From contig NZ_JAFA01000034.1 of assembly GCF_000519185.1 (NCBI RefSeq), forward strand, positions 28,519-92,518: a stretch of DNA of 64,000 nucleotides, written 5' to 3'. Position 1 is the stretch's first letter. The number at the start of each line of letters is the position of its first letter. The translations under genes and the position numbers were made by a program. This document shows, piece after piece, positions 33,526-42,354 of the stretch. The notes under the pieces are model-generated. The model was not told the DNA's origin and searched no databases. It saw nothing but the letters and a program-made list of their open reading frames with translations. Origin of the DNA: Paraburkholderia nodosa DSM 21604. Its GTDB lineage: Bacteria > Pseudomonadota > Gammaproteobacteria > Burkholderiales > Burkholderiaceae.

Positions 33526-34392
33526 ATGAGCGCACTGACTGCAGATTCGAACCGGCACGCCGGAGCAAGCGTCAGCCTGCGTTCGAGCGCCGGATTGGGC
33601 TGGCATGGCGGTGGCGCCGAACTGCTGCGTGTGAGTGCGGGGCAGCATCGCTTCCCCGCGATGGCGGATCACCGCATTGGCATTCATGTCGGCACGCCGG
33701 TGCGTGCGCGATGCGCGTGCGACGGCCGCCGCCAATCGCGGCTTCAGGCGCACGGCGACGCGGATGTGGTGCCCGCCGGGGTCGAAGGCGAATGGACTGA
33801 TGACGCAGACTGCACGATTCTGCGCGTGTGGTTCGACGACCGCTTCGTGCGATCGATTGCGGACCAAATGGAGAGCCCGCTGGGTAAGCGCGAGATCCGG
33901 CCGCATCTGCAGTTGCGCGACCCGCGCATCAATTCGCTGGCGGGCGCGCTGCTGGCCGAGATCGAGGCGGGAACGGCTTGCGACCCGCTATTTGCCGAGA
34001 GCATTTCCACGGCAATGGTCGTGCGGCTGCTCGGCGGCACGGGCGCGCCGGAAGGCCGGGGTGCAGCCGTGCTTGCGGCACACAAAGCGGCGCGCGTGAC
34101 CGATTACATCGAGAGCCATCTCGATCAACGCCTCACGCTCGGCGAACTCGCTGCGCTCGTCGACCTGAGCGTGCCGCATTTCAAGGCCCTGTTTCGCGAA
34201 ACGCTGGGCATGCCGGTCCATCAATATGTCGTGCGGCGGCGCGTCGAACGCGCGAGGGCGCTGCTCATCGAAGGCAAACTCAGTCTGAGCCAGGTGGCGC
34301 TCGAAGCGGGGTTCGCGCATCAAAGCCATATGGCGCACTGGATGACGCGGCTTCTCGGCGTCACGCCGCGCGCGTTCGCGAAGGGTTCGTGA
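33526..34392 (+). CDS. AraC-family transcriptional regulator
   Basis: This 288-residue protein has an N-terminal cupin-like sensor (about 20-150) and the two-helix-turn-helix AraC domain (about 185-285), with T-L-G-E-L-A-A-L-V-D-L-S-V-P-H-F-K-A-L-F and L-S-Q-V-A-L-E-A-G-F-A-H-Q-S-H-M at the two recognition helices. It is divergent from the NmrA-like gene, its most likely target. A small inverted repeat CCAGT-2-ACTGG at 33462-33473 lies in the shared promoter region. Confidence 0.93.
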   Translation: MSALTADSNRHAGASVSLRSSAGLGWHGGGAELLRVSAGQHRFPAMADHRIGIHVGTPVRARCACDGRRQSRLQAHGDADVVPAGVEGEWTDDADCTILRVWFDDRFVRSIADQMESPLGKREIRPHLQLRDPRINSLAGALLAEIEAGTACDPLFAESISTAMVVRLLGGTGAPEGRGAAVLAAHKAARVTDYIESHLDQRLTLGELAALVDLSVPHFKALFRETLGMPVHQYVVRRRVERARALLIEGKLSLSQVALEAGFAHQSHMAHWMTRLLGVTPRAFAKGS

Positions 34393-34436
34393 ACGCGGCG
34401 AAATCGTGAAGCGTTGAATCGCCGCGGCTGCGCACG

Positions 34437-35420
34437 TTACCGGTTGACGTCCACCACGAGCCGCCCGCGCACCTGCCCGGCGAGCAGATCGCTTGCGGCC
34501 GCAATGGCCTCGGCCAGGCCGATCTCCCGCGTAATCGTGTCGAGCTGCTTCAGATCGAGCGTCTCTCCCAAAGCGTGCCAGGCTTGCTGCCGCTGCGCAA
34601 ACGGACGCGTGACGCTATTGATACCCAGCAGACTCACGCCGCGCAGAATGAATGGCGCGACCGTGGCGGGAAGATCCATACCTTGCGCCAGGCCGCAGGC
34701 AGCCACCGCTCCATCCGCGCGCAGGCTTGCGCAGACATTTGCCAACGTGTGGCCGCCTACCGAATCGATCGCGGCAGCCCAGCGTTCTTTTTGCAGCGGG
34801 CGGCCCGGCTCCGATAGCGAGGCGCGGTCGATGACTTCGACGGCGCCGAGCTGCTTCAGATACTCCGCCTCCTGCAGCCTGCCGGTCGACGCCACGACGC
34901 GATAGCCTCGGCGCGTAAGTAGCGCAATGGCAAAGCTGCCGACGCCGCCGCTCGCGCCCGTGACCAGCACGTCGCCGTGTGCGGGCGTGATGCCGTGCCG
35001 TTCCAGCGCGAGAATGCAGAGCATGGCCGTATAGCCGGCCGTGCCGACTGCCATCGTTTGTCGCGGCGTGAAGCCCGCCGGCAGCGGGATGAGCCAGTCG
35101 CCCTTGACGCGCGCCTTCTGCGCCAGGCCGCCCCAATGTTGTTCGCCAACGCCCCAACCGTTGAGCACGACCGCGTCGCCCACCGCGTAGGCAGGGTTCG
35201 CGCTTTGCGCGATAGTCCCCGCGAAATCGATGCCCGGAACCATGGGAAAGCTGCGCACGACCGGGCCTTTGCCGGTGATCGCGAGACCGTCCTTGTAGTT
35301 CAGCGTGCTGTAGCCGACATCGACGAGCACGTCGCCTTCCGGCAGGCGCGCGTCGTCGAGTTCGGCAATGCGCGCGTCATACGATCCGGATTCCTTATCA
35401 ATCAGAATGGCTTTGAACAT
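34437..35420 (-). CDS. acuI: AcuI/YhdH-family quinone oxidoreductase-like MDR enzyme
   Basis: This 327-residue zinc-free medium-chain reductase is of the AcuI/YhdH branch, which reduces acryloyl-CoA to propionyl-CoA with NADPH. It has the branch-typical N-terminal L-N-Y-K-D-G-L-A-I-T-G-K-G, P-G-I-D-F-A-G-T and the nucleotide-binding G-A-S-G-G-V-G-S-F-A motif. The ATG at 35420 is the first M of M-F-K-A-I-L-I-D. It lies 46 bases behind the TetR gene, in the same direction, and is probably controlled by that repressor through the operator at 36114-36128. A role in detoxifying reactive acrylate or alkenals is inferred from family. Confidence 0.9.
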   Translation of the reverse strand: MFKAILIDKESGSYDARIAELDDARLPEGDVLVDVGYSTLNYKDGLAITGKGPVVRSFPMVPGIDFAGTIAQSANPAYAVGDAVVLNGWGVGEQHWGGLAQKARVKGDWLIPLPAGFTPRQTMAVGTAGYTAMLCILALERHGITPAHGDVLVTGASGGVGSFAIALLTRRGYRVVASTGRLQEAEYLKQLGAVEVIDRASLSEPGRPLQKERWAAAIDSVGGHTLANVCASLRADGAVAACGLAQGMDLPATVAPFILRGVSLLGINSVTRPFAQRQQAWHALGETLDLKQLDTITREIGLAEAIAAASDLLAGQVRGRLVVDVNR

Positions 35421-35466
35421 GATGGGTCGTGCTCCTGAAACAGTGAACGGTTGGCATTGACGCGCC

Positions 35467-36102
35467 TCACGCGCGCGGCAACCCCGCGATGAAGCCGATG
35501 AAGAATGTGTCGAGTGGAGCCGCACTGCGCACGAGCCTGGCGCGCAGCACGGCGCCTTCCCAGCCAATCCAGAAGAAAGCGGCGAGTGAAGCGAGGTCGA
35601 TTCGCTTTGCGAGCACGCCTTCGCGCTGGGCCTCGCGCAGGCACGCCACGATGCGCGCCTGCCAGCCCTGCAGAATGCGTTCGAGCGTGTCGCGGAAGTC
35701 GTCGGGCAGGATGTCCACCTCTACGCCGAGGTTGCCGACGAGGCAACCGCGTGTGTAGTGGTGACGTGCCATGCCTTCGCTGGCGTCTTCTACGAAGGCG
35801 CCAAGCCGCTCCAGGGCAGGGCGCGTGTCGTCCTGCAGCCAGTGGTCGAGCTTCGCGCAGAAGTACGCGTCGTACGCGGTCATCAGCTCGCGCCCGAATG
35901 CTTCCTTGCTGTCGAAGTAGTGATAGAACGAGCCTTTGGGAATGTTCACCCGCTTGAGCACGGCATCGAGCCCCGTGGCCGCGAAGCTCTGTTCGGTCAG
36001 CATTTCCATGCCGGCGCGAATGAGCGATGCACGTGTGTCGGCATGCGCGCGCGGGTCTTTCGGCGGCCTGCCGCGGCGCGGTTTGGCGATGGTCGGTTCC
36101 AT
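35467..36102 (-). CDS. TetR-family repressor
   Basis: A 211-residue repressor with an N-terminal helix-turn-helix (T-G-L-D-A-V-L-K-R-V-N-I-P-K-G-S-F-Y-H-Y-F) and a C-terminal ligand domain of the AcuR/NemR type, which commonly pairs with AcuI-like reductases. A 15-base palindrome lies 11 bases upstream of the ATG at 36102. It precedes the AcuI-like gene in the same direction, so repressor and enzyme likely form an autoregulated operon responding to an electrophile. Confidence 0.93.
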   Translation of the reverse strand: MEPTIAKPRRGRPPKDPRAHADTRASLIRAGMEMLTEQSFAATGLDAVLKRVNIPKGSFYHYFDSKEAFGRELMTAYDAYFCAKLDHWLQDDTRPALERLGAFVEDASEGMARHHYTRGCLVGNLGVEVDILPDDFRDTLERILQGWQARIVACLREAQREGVLAKRIDLASLAAFFWIGWEGAVLRARLVRSAAPLDTFFIGFIAGLPRA

Positions 36103-36113
36103 CTCGCCGATAT

Positions 36114-36128
36114 TAGACCGATCGTCTA
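36114..36128. promoter_or_regulatory. Operator of the TetR repressor
   Basis: TAGAC-CGATC-GTCTA is a perfect 5-base inverted repeat with a 5-base spacer. It sits 12-26 bases before the TetR start. From memory, it resembles the NemR/AcuR-type box (T-A-G-A-C-C ... G-T-C-T-A), which fits the AcuI-linked regulator here. Confidence 0.75.
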
Positions 36129-36160
36129 TAAAATTCAAGCGCGCAGTTGTGTTCGGGCCG

Positions 36161-37174
36161 CTAGTGGGCCAGCGCTTCCAGTTCTCCCCGCAGCACGCCC
36201 CACAACGTGCGGGCGGCCAACAGGAGCAGCAGTGGCGTGACCGTCGCGAGCAGAAAGATCGCGATGCCATGCGTGATGGGGCCCGGCGCGTGGTCGGCGT
36301 AACGCTCGGCGCAACTCACCGAGCCCGCGAGCGGAAAGCTCACGGCCCACCACGAGAGCCGGAAGGGGCAGGTGATCGCGAGATAGCGCAACCGGCCGAC
36401 GAGCACCGTGAGCAGGAACAGCGTGAGCATGTAGAGCGCGTCGGCGAAACGGTCCACTTCACCCGTCACGGTGACGTAGGCCGAGAAGCCCACGGCGAAC
36501 GGTGCGAGGAGAATGAGGAGCGTCGGCTGCAGATTGTTGGCCATGGGCTCCTCGAACATGAGGCGCGAAAAAATCAGCGTGAAGAGCGGCACGGCGAAAA
36601 AGAGCCCCACTGCGAGTGCGAGCAGCAGGACGCCACCCACGCCCGTGATCTGGATGGCAGGCGTGGCGAGTGGAATGTCGATGAGCCCAACGACGGGCAC
36701 GATCCACGCGGGCGTGGCGTGGGACGGATGCTGACGCTGACTGAGCCAGCGCATGATCACGAACCACGCAAACACGATCATGCCGATTGCGCCGACGATC
36801 CACACCGCGCGCGCGAACGGCACGCTCAGGTCGGCAAGCGGGATGGGCAGCAGAAGCAGGCTGATGAACAGGGTCCCAAAGAGATTGCCCGCAATGGGAT
36901 GATTGAATTCGGCTTTCACGGCATTGGAGCCGGTGACCCATTTCACGGCGTAGCCGAAGCCGATCATCAGGAACGCCAGCACGGCGAGCACGCCGATCAA
37001 CTGGGCGATCCACAGCGGCATGCCGTACATGCGATGCGCGAGGCGCCATGCCGACGAGAGCCCGGCAAGCCCCATGACCGACCCGAACAGCGCGACGGGC
37101 AGGTAACCGAGTTGTCCCGCTTGCGCGGTCGCCTTCGGGCTGCCATACGAGGCCGGCGTATCGAGATCGCTCAT
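36161..37174 (-). CDS. TDT/SLAC1-family transporter (C4-dicarboxylate or anion channel)
   Basis: This 337-residue inner-membrane protein has ten predicted helices in the TehA/Mae1/SLAC1 fold. Family features include the N-terminal helix L-P-V-A-L-F-G-S-V-M-G-L-A-G-L, F-N-H-P-I-A-G-N-L-F-G-T and the C-terminal P-L-A-G-S-V-S-C-A block. Members carry malate, tellurite or sulfite, or act as anion channels. The substrate is not clear. It lies 59 bases upstream of the TetR gene in the same direction and 119 bases downstream of the flavin reductase gene, so the four genes could be partly co-transcribed. Confidence 0.88.
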   Translation of the reverse strand: MSDLDTPASYGSPKATAQAGQLGYLPVALFGSVMGLAGLSSAWRLAHRMYGMPLWIAQLIGVLAVLAFLMIGFGYAVKWVTGSNAVKAEFNHPIAGNLFGTLFISLLLLPIPLADLSVPFARAVWIVGAIGMIVFAWFVIMRWLSQRQHPSHATPAWIVPVVGLIDIPLATPAIQITGVGGVLLLALAVGLFFAVPLFTLIFSRLMFEEPMANNLQPTLLILLAPFAVGFSAYVTVTGEVDRFADALYMLTLFLLTVLVGRLRYLAITCPFRLSWWAVSFPLAGSVSCAERYADHAPGPITHGIAIFLLATVTPLLLLLAARTLWGVLRGELEALAH

Positions 37175-37293
37175 GCGTGGCTCCTGGCCGTTTGAAAACA
37201 CCACGTTGGATGTTTTCAAATATTTGCAATGCGAATTATTTGTGGCGATTTCGCGCCACACGCGATCATAGCGGCCCGATCGCGTTTGCGCGC

Positions 37294-37881
37294 TTACGCG
37301 AGTTCGCGCGCCTTGATCGTGTCGCCGGCGCGCACGAAATTGCCGGCGCCCAGATGGTGGATCGTGTGCAGGTCCGCGTTGCTGCTGTCGAGTTCCCAGT
37401 GGCCATTGCGGAAGGCGCGCGGGTCGGCCGCGGCGGCGATCACCTCGGCGAAGCACGTATCGTAGGCGTCTTCGGTATGCCGCTCGGGAATCAGGCGGCA
37501 TTCCATCCACGCGGAGCAGCCTGTTTCGAGCAGGGGCAAGCCGAGCTTCGGGCCGGTTATGGCGGCGATATCGAAGCGCTGGAACTTGTCGGTCTCGCGG
37601 CCGCTCACGCTGCCCACGGCATAAGTCAGGTCGATTGCGGCGGCGCCCGGAATGATCACGCCGAACGTGCCGCTCGCGTTGATGAGTTCGCGCGTGAACG
37701 TGCGCTTGTCGATCACGATGGCGATGCGCGGCGGCGTGAACTCCACGGGCATCGACCACGCGGCCGCCATGATGTTGCGGCGCTTGCCGTCGCTGCTGGT
37801 GACGAGAACGGTCGGGCCGTGATTGATGAGTCGGCTCGCGTGTTCGAGCGCGACGGGCGTAAACGTCGAGAGGGTCTGCAT
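37294..37881 (-). CDS. Flavin reductase-like FMN-binding protein
   Basis: The 195-residue product belongs to the flavin reductase-like (DIM6/NTAB) family. Signature stretches are T-V-L-V-T-S-S-D-G (flavin-binding), N-I-M-A-A-A-W-S-M-P-V-E and the F-G-V-I-I-P strand with F-R-N-G-H-W in the C-terminal half. Such proteins bind FMN and reduce it for partner monooxygenases, or bind FMN without known reaction. It precedes the TDT transporter gene. No monooxygenase is nearby. Confidence 0.88.
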   Translation of the reverse strand: MQTLSTFTPVALEHASRLINHGPTVLVTSSDGKRRNIMAAAWSMPVEFTPPRIAIVIDKRTFTRELINASGTFGVIIPGAAAIDLTYAVGSVSGRETDKFQRFDIAAITGPKLGLPLLETGCSAWMECRLIPERHTEDAYDTCFAEVIAAAADPRAFRNGHWELDSSNADLHTIHHLGAGNFVRAGDTIKARELA

Positions 37882-37980
37882 CGGGGGTTGGCTTCGCGGT
37901 GAGTCGGAACCCGAGCGACTTTACCTCAGAAAGCCGAGGCTTGCGGCGCGACGCCGTTACCCCGGCGGCTCAAGCGAGCG

Positions 37981-39015
37981 TCAAGGCGTGGCAGGCGGCA
38001 AATTCGCCTGCAGATAAATCGACATCGGCGTTTGCAACGGCAGGCTCGCGGCCGCGCCGCGGTTGTAGTGGGCGAGGATCACCTCCACGGCGCGCACGGC
38101 TTCGACGAATGGGCTTTGGTCCAGCACGGCGTCCATCACGCCTTCGGCGAGCAGCGCGCGGCTGATCGCGGTGAGTTCGTGGCCGATCAGGACGGTTGCG
38201 TGCTCACGCTTGAGGGCCTTTAGCGCGCGCGCAATGCCTTCGTCGCCCACCGAAAGATTGTAGATGCCGCGTAATGCCGGGTACTTTTTAAAGGCGTCGC
38301 GTGTGAGGCGTTCGGTCGAGGCGGCGTCTTCGCGGCTTTCCACCGTGGCCACGACTTCGCAGGCCGGAAAGCGGCTGCGCAGCACCGAGCGGAATGCGCC
38401 GTCGCGCTCCTCGTGGCCGAGGTAGGTTCGCAGGCCCGCGATCACCATGACCTGGCCGCCCGCATCGCCCAGAAAACGGCCCATCAGTTCGCCCGCCGTG
38501 CGCCCCGCACAGCGGTTGTCGATGCCCACGTAGGCGAGGCGGCCCGTATCGGGCAGATCGCTCGCAATGGTGACGAGCGGCATCTTGCGCGCCACGCGCG
38601 AGAGCGCGTCCACCACCACGGGATGCTCGTACGCCACGACGATCATGGCGTCCGCTTTCTGCGCCGCACGCTCGATCACGCGCGCGAGCGACTTCGGTTC
38701 GAGGTCGTCGAAGAACGTGAGCTGACACATCACGCGGTAGGTTTCGAACGACTTCTGCGCGAGTTCGAAGCCGTGACGCAAGGCGATGTAATAGGGCGAA
38801 TCGGGCTTCTGCGTGACGATCGCGATGCGCAACCAGCGCACGGACACTTCATCCAGCGCCCGGTCCATCTTCAGCTTGCGCGCCCATTCGAGCACGCGCG
38901 CTTCCTTGTCGCGCGCCACGCCGCCTCGTCCGTTCAACACACGCTCGACCGTGGAATAGCTCACGCCCGAGGCCTTCGCGACGTCTTCCATCGTGGGTTT
39001 GCGTCTCGTGTTCAT
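37981..39015 (-). CDS. LacI-family transcriptional repressor
   Basis: A 344-residue sugar-responsive repressor. Residues about 7-30 hold the helix-turn-helix with T-M-E-D-V-A-K-A-S-G-V-S-Y-S-T-V-E-R-V-L-N, followed by the hinge and a periplasmic-binding-protein-type ligand domain (about 65-330). It is divergent from a sugar-type substrate-binding protein gene 152 bases away and most likely controls it, through the palindrome at 39050-39067 or related sites. Confidence 0.94.
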   Translation of the reverse strand: MNTRRKPTMEDVAKASGVSYSTVERVLNGRGGVARDKEARVLEWARKLKMDRALDEVSVRWLRIAIVTQKPDSPYYIALRHGFELAQKSFETYRVMCQLTFFDDLEPKSLARVIERAAQKADAMIVVAYEHPVVVDALSRVARKMPLVTIASDLPDTGRLAYVGIDNRCAGRTAGELMGRFLGDAGGQVMVIAGLRTYLGHEERDGAFRSVLRSRFPACEVVATVESREDAASTERLTRDAFKKYPALRGIYNLSVGDEGIARALKALKREHATVLIGHELTAISRALLAEGVMDAVLDQSPFVEAVRAVEVILAHYNRGAAASLPLQTPMSIYLQANLPPATP

Positions 39016-39049
39016 GCGCGCTTTCCGTGCCTTTGATTAGACAATTGAT

Positions 39050-39067
39050 TTGAGGATTTCTCCTCAA
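39050..39067. promoter_or_regulatory. Perfect 18-base palindrome in the LacI / binding-protein promoter
   Basis: TTGAGGA-4-TCCTCAA lies 35 bases upstream of the LacI start and 101 upstream of the substrate-binding protein start. It is a strong candidate operator for the LacI regulator, though it lacks the central CG of classical LacI sites. Confidence 0.65.
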
Positions 39068-39167
39068 GAATCCGTTTGAGAGCGGAAATTCATTCAACTA
39101 CATTTTAACCATCCCAGACGGCCCAGCCCGCACGGGAATCGACACGACACAAACTGGAGACATCCCC

Positions 39168-40211
39168 ATGAACATGACGAGATTTCGCGTGGGCCGCGTG
39201 TGCGCGGCCGCGCTCGCGGCAGTGGCGCTCGGTAGCGGATTCGTGGCGCATACGGCGCGCGCCGAAGAGCGCTTCGTGATGGTGAGCCACGGATCGGATT
39301 CGAACGTGTGGTGGAACACCGTGAAAAACGGCATGCGCGACGCGAGCGAAGATTTCGGCGTGCCCGTCGATTACCGCAATCCGCCGACGGGCGACACTGG
39401 CGACATGGTCCGCATTCTCGAGCAGGCCTCGGCGCGCAATTACGCGGGTGTCATCACCACAGTGCCGAATCTCGAGATGATCCAGACGGGGCTGGCAGGC
39501 GTGAAGGCCAAGCACATTCCGCTCATCACGATCAACGGCGGCCCGGAAGCGGGCATGAAGCTCGGTGCGATCCTGCACATCGGTCAGCCCGAATACGAGG
39601 CCGGCAAGGCCGCGGGCCAGCGCGCGGAAGCGGCCGGCATTCACGACTTTCTCTGCGTGAATCACGGAGCGGACATTCAGGCGCTGTGGGACCGCTGCAA
39701 GGGTTTCGCCGACGCCATCGGCGCCGACTACAAGAAGTCCACGCTGGATAGCGGCGAAGACCCGACTGTCATCGAAAGCAAGGTGGCCGCCTTTCTGCGT
39801 TCGCATCCCAACACCCAGGCGATTCTCGCGCTCGGCCCCGATCAGGCCATGGGCGTGCTGCGCGGCGTGAACGACGCAGGCAAGGCCGGCAAGCTCTATA
39901 TCGCGACGTTCGATCTTTCGCCGGACATTCTCGAGGCGATTCAGGCTGGGCAGATCCAGTTCGCCATTGATCAGCAGCCCTATCTTCAGGGCTACCTTTC
40001 GGTGGCGGCCATGGCGATCGCGGTGCGCGACAAGACGAATGACCCGGCCCATATCGTCGCCGCGCTCAAGGACGACAAGAAGGTCGCGGCGCGACTCGCG
40101 AAGTACGACCTCAAGCCGGTTTATACCGGTTCGACGGTGAGTTCCGGCCCGAGCTTCGTCACGCGCGACAACCTCGCGCCCGTGCAGAAGTATGCGGGTT
40201 CGTACCGGTGA
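39168..40211 (+). CDS. Sugar-type ABC substrate-binding protein (orphan)
   Basis: The 347-residue product is a periplasmic binding protein of the D-ribose/D-xylose class. A signal peptide ends at A-R-A (about residue 27). Family blocks are M-V-S-H-G-S-D-S-N-V-W-W near residue 33, T-T-V-P-N-L-E-M-I, I-T-I-N-G-G-P-E and F-A-I-D-Q-Q-P-Y-L-Q-G-Y, which recalls ring-stacking residues. No ATPase or permease follows; the next gene is a desaturase. It must borrow a transporter encoded elsewhere, or serve as a sensor. It is divergent from the LacI regulator. Confidence 0.9.
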   Translation: MNMTRFRVGRVCAAALAAVALGSGFVAHTARAEERFVMVSHGSDSNVWWNTVKNGMRDASEDFGVPVDYRNPPTGDTGDMVRILEQASARNYAGVITTVPNLEMIQTGLAGVKAKHIPLITINGGPEAGMKLGAILHIGQPEYEAGKAAGQRAEAAGIHDFLCVNHGADIQALWDRCKGFADAIGADYKKSTLDSGEDPTVIESKVAAFLRSHPNTQAILALGPDQAMGVLRGVNDAGKAGKLYIATFDLSPDILEAIQAGQIQFAIDQQPYLQGYLSVAAMAIAVRDKTNDPAHIVAALKDDKKVAARLAKYDLKPVYTGSTVSSGPSFVTRDNLAPVQKYAGSYR

Positions 40212-40252
40212 AAGCAGGCAGGGAAGAGACCCTCTCGCGCGGAGCACGGCAA

Positions 40253-41251
40253 ATGAACATCGACATGAATGCGTGGTACCGGGTCGAAATCGACCGCAAG
40301 CGCCTCAAGGCATTCTCCACTCGCACCGACGCGCGGGGGCTGCTTCAGATGGGTGGTTTCCTCGCGCTCGTCGTGGCGACCGGCGTGCTCGCGTGGTACT
40401 CGCTCGGCACGGCCTGGGCGATTCCCGCCTTCTTGCTGTACGGCACGGTGTTCGCGTTCAGCGAGGCCGCGGCGCACGAACTCGGCCACGGGACCGCCTT
40501 CAAGACGCGCTGGATGAACGAGACCGCTTACTGGATCATCTGTTTCATGTCGTGGCGCGAGCAGGTGTACAGCCGCTGGCTGCATGCTCGCCACCACACC
40601 TTCACGCATCTGACCGCCGAACCTTATCAGGACCCCGAACTGGCGTTCAAGCGGCCGCTCAGTTACGTGAAGCTCGTGACGGACTTCTTGCGCCTCTCGC
40701 ATGGCATTCAGTTTCTCGGCGCGATCGTGCTGCACAGCTTCGGCATGGTCACGAAGGGTGCGAAGGAGGTGGTGCCGCAAGCCGAGTACCGCAAGATGTG
40801 TGCGAATTCACGCGTGCTGCTCGCGTGCTACGTGGCCGTGATCGCCTGGGCGATCGTCGCGCATAGCTGGCTGCCGATCCTGTTCCTGTTCGTCTCGCGC
40901 GCCTATGGCACCTGGCTGCACGAACTCTGCGCGCTCACGCAGCACACGGGGCTCAAGGAGAATGTGCTCGATCACCGCGTGTCGAGCCGCACGGTGATGC
41001 TCAATCCCGTGGTGCGCTTTCTCTACTGGAACATGAACTATCACATCGAGCATCACATGTTTCCGAGCGTGCCGTTTCATGCGCTGCCCGGCTTTCATGA
41101 CGCGGTGGCCTCGCAAATGCCGAAGCCTTATGCGGGACTGTGGCCCGCGTGGCGCGAGATTCTGGCGACCTTCGCGCGCCAGCAGCGCGACCCTGAGTAT
41201 GTGGTCGTGCGCGAGCTGCCGGTGGGCAAGCGCGGCGATGCGGTGGCTTAA
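40253..41251 (+). CDS. Membrane fatty acid desaturase
   Basis: This 332-residue di-iron membrane enzyme has the three His clusters of the desaturase family: H-E-L-G-H-G, H-A-R-H-H and H-I-E-H-H (in N-M-N-Y-H-I-E-H-H-M-F-P), between four hydrophobic helices. The H-I-E-H-H and P-S-V-P-F-H ending match acyl-lipid and sphingolipid-like desaturases. I start at the ATG at 40253, which has G-G-A-G upstream; a GTG at 40208 overlaps the binding-protein stop and is a second option. It probably adds a double bond to membrane acyl chains; its place behind a sugar-binding protein is unexplained. Confidence 0.9.
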   Translation: MNIDMNAWYRVEIDRKRLKAFSTRTDARGLLQMGGFLALVVATGVLAWYSLGTAWAIPAFLLYGTVFAFSEAAAHELGHGTAFKTRWMNETAYWIICFMSWREQVYSRWLHARHHTFTHLTAEPYQDPELAFKRPLSYVKLVTDFLRLSHGIQFLGAIVLHSFGMVTKGAKEVVPQAEYRKMCANSRVLLACYVAVIAWAIVAHSWLPILFLFVSRAYGTWLHELCALTQHTGLKENVLDHRVSSRTVMLNPVVRFLYWNMNYHIEHHMFPSVPFHALPGFHDAVASQMPKPYAGLWPAWREILATFARQQRDPEYVVVRELPVGKRGDAVA

Positions 41252-41287
41252 TCGCGCAGGACCGTATGCACGCTGCTGGATATCGAA

Positions 41288-42238
41288 TCAGGATGCCTGA
41301 GCGCCGTTTGCGTTGGCGGCACGGCGGCCGAATGCCTGGCGGACCCAGCTTTGCGCGTTCACCACCAGCAGGCCGAGCAGCACGAGTGCCGAGCCAAACA
41401 GGAACGCGGGCTCCACGCGCTCGTGCAGCAGCACGACGCCGAACGCCACGCCGAACAGCGGCGTCATGAACGACAGAATGCCGAGGCGCGCGGCCAGATA
41501 GCGGCGCAGCAGCCAGAACCACACGAGATAGCTCACGAACGAGACGAGCAGGGTCTGGAAGGCGATAGAGGCCAGGGCGAGCGGCGTGGCGTGAAAGTGC
41601 GCCTGGCCGGTCAGGAACGCGAACGGCACCAGCACGACGAAAGCGCCCGCCAGTTGATAGAAGAGCGTTTGCGTGGCGGGCGCCTCGCTCAGGCGGCTCG
41701 TCCGCACGACGACGGTGGTGAGCCCCCACGCCGCGCCTGCACAAAGGCCCATGAAGTCGCCGAGCAACCACAACGGCGAGCCCGGTATGTCGGCGCCCAG
41801 CAGCGCGGGGCCGAGGAACGTGATGGCGATGCCCGTGAACGCGATGGCAATGCCGCCCCATTGGAACCGCGCAAGGCGTTCGTCGGGCAGGCGCATATGC
41901 AGGCCGATTGCGGCGAACATCGGCGCGGTATAGAGAAACACGGCCATGTGCGAGGCGTTGGTCCAGCGCAGCCCCATGGCGACGAACACGAATTCGAGCG
42001 CGAACAGGCCGCCTGTGACGAGCCCCGCGCCGCGCGCCACGCCAGGCAGCCAGCGCTCGCGCGAAACGAGCTGGTTGAAGAGCCACACGAGTGCCGCCGC
42101 CACGCCCGAACGCAGCCCGATCTGCAGCATGGGCGGGATGTCCCCGGCCACCGCCTTGATCGCGACCTGTTGCAGACCCCATGCGAGGCAGAGCGCCACC
42201 ATGATGGCCACGGCCGTTGCGTCGACTTGCTTTCTCAT
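41288..42238 (-). CDS. EamA/DMT family transporter
   Basis: This 316-residue protein has ten hydrophobic helices in two EamA repeats. The first helix is A-I-M-V-A-L-C-L-A-W-G-L-Q-Q-V-A-I-K, and the second repeat carries L-L-V-S-F-V-S-Y-L-V-W-F-W-L-L and F-L-T-G-Q-A-H-F. It is likely a metabolite exporter. The ATG at 42238 is used; a 43-residue upstream extension seems non-coding. It is divergent from an AraC regulator 116 bases away. Confidence 0.9.
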   Translation of the reverse strand: MRKQVDATAVAIMVALCLAWGLQQVAIKAVAGDIPPMLQIGLRSGVAAALVWLFNQLVSRERWLPGVARGAGLVTGGLFALEFVFVAMGLRWTNASHMAVFLYTAPMFAAIGLHMRLPDERLARFQWGGIAIAFTGIAITFLGPALLGADIPGSPLWLLGDFMGLCAGAAWGLTTVVVRTSRLSEAPATQTLFYQLAGAFVVLVPFAFLTGQAHFHATPLALASIAFQTLLVSFVSYLVWFWLLRRYLAARLGILSFMTPLFGVAFGVVLLHERVEPAFLFGSALVLLGLLVVNAQSWVRQAFGRRAANANGAQAS

Positions 42239-42354
42239 TGCGGGCTCACTGATCTGAAGGATTCGGCTGAAGTTTGGTGACAGTGGGCGTAGTATTGATG
42301 CGTCGGGATGCGCGCATATAGCGCAAAACTGACAATCGATAGCCCCAGACCGCC

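Noticed and set aside
36161..36270. N-terminal extension of the TetR protein over the operator
   Set aside because: It would run through the palindrome and the promoter; the ATG at 36102 begins directly before the helix-turn-helix.
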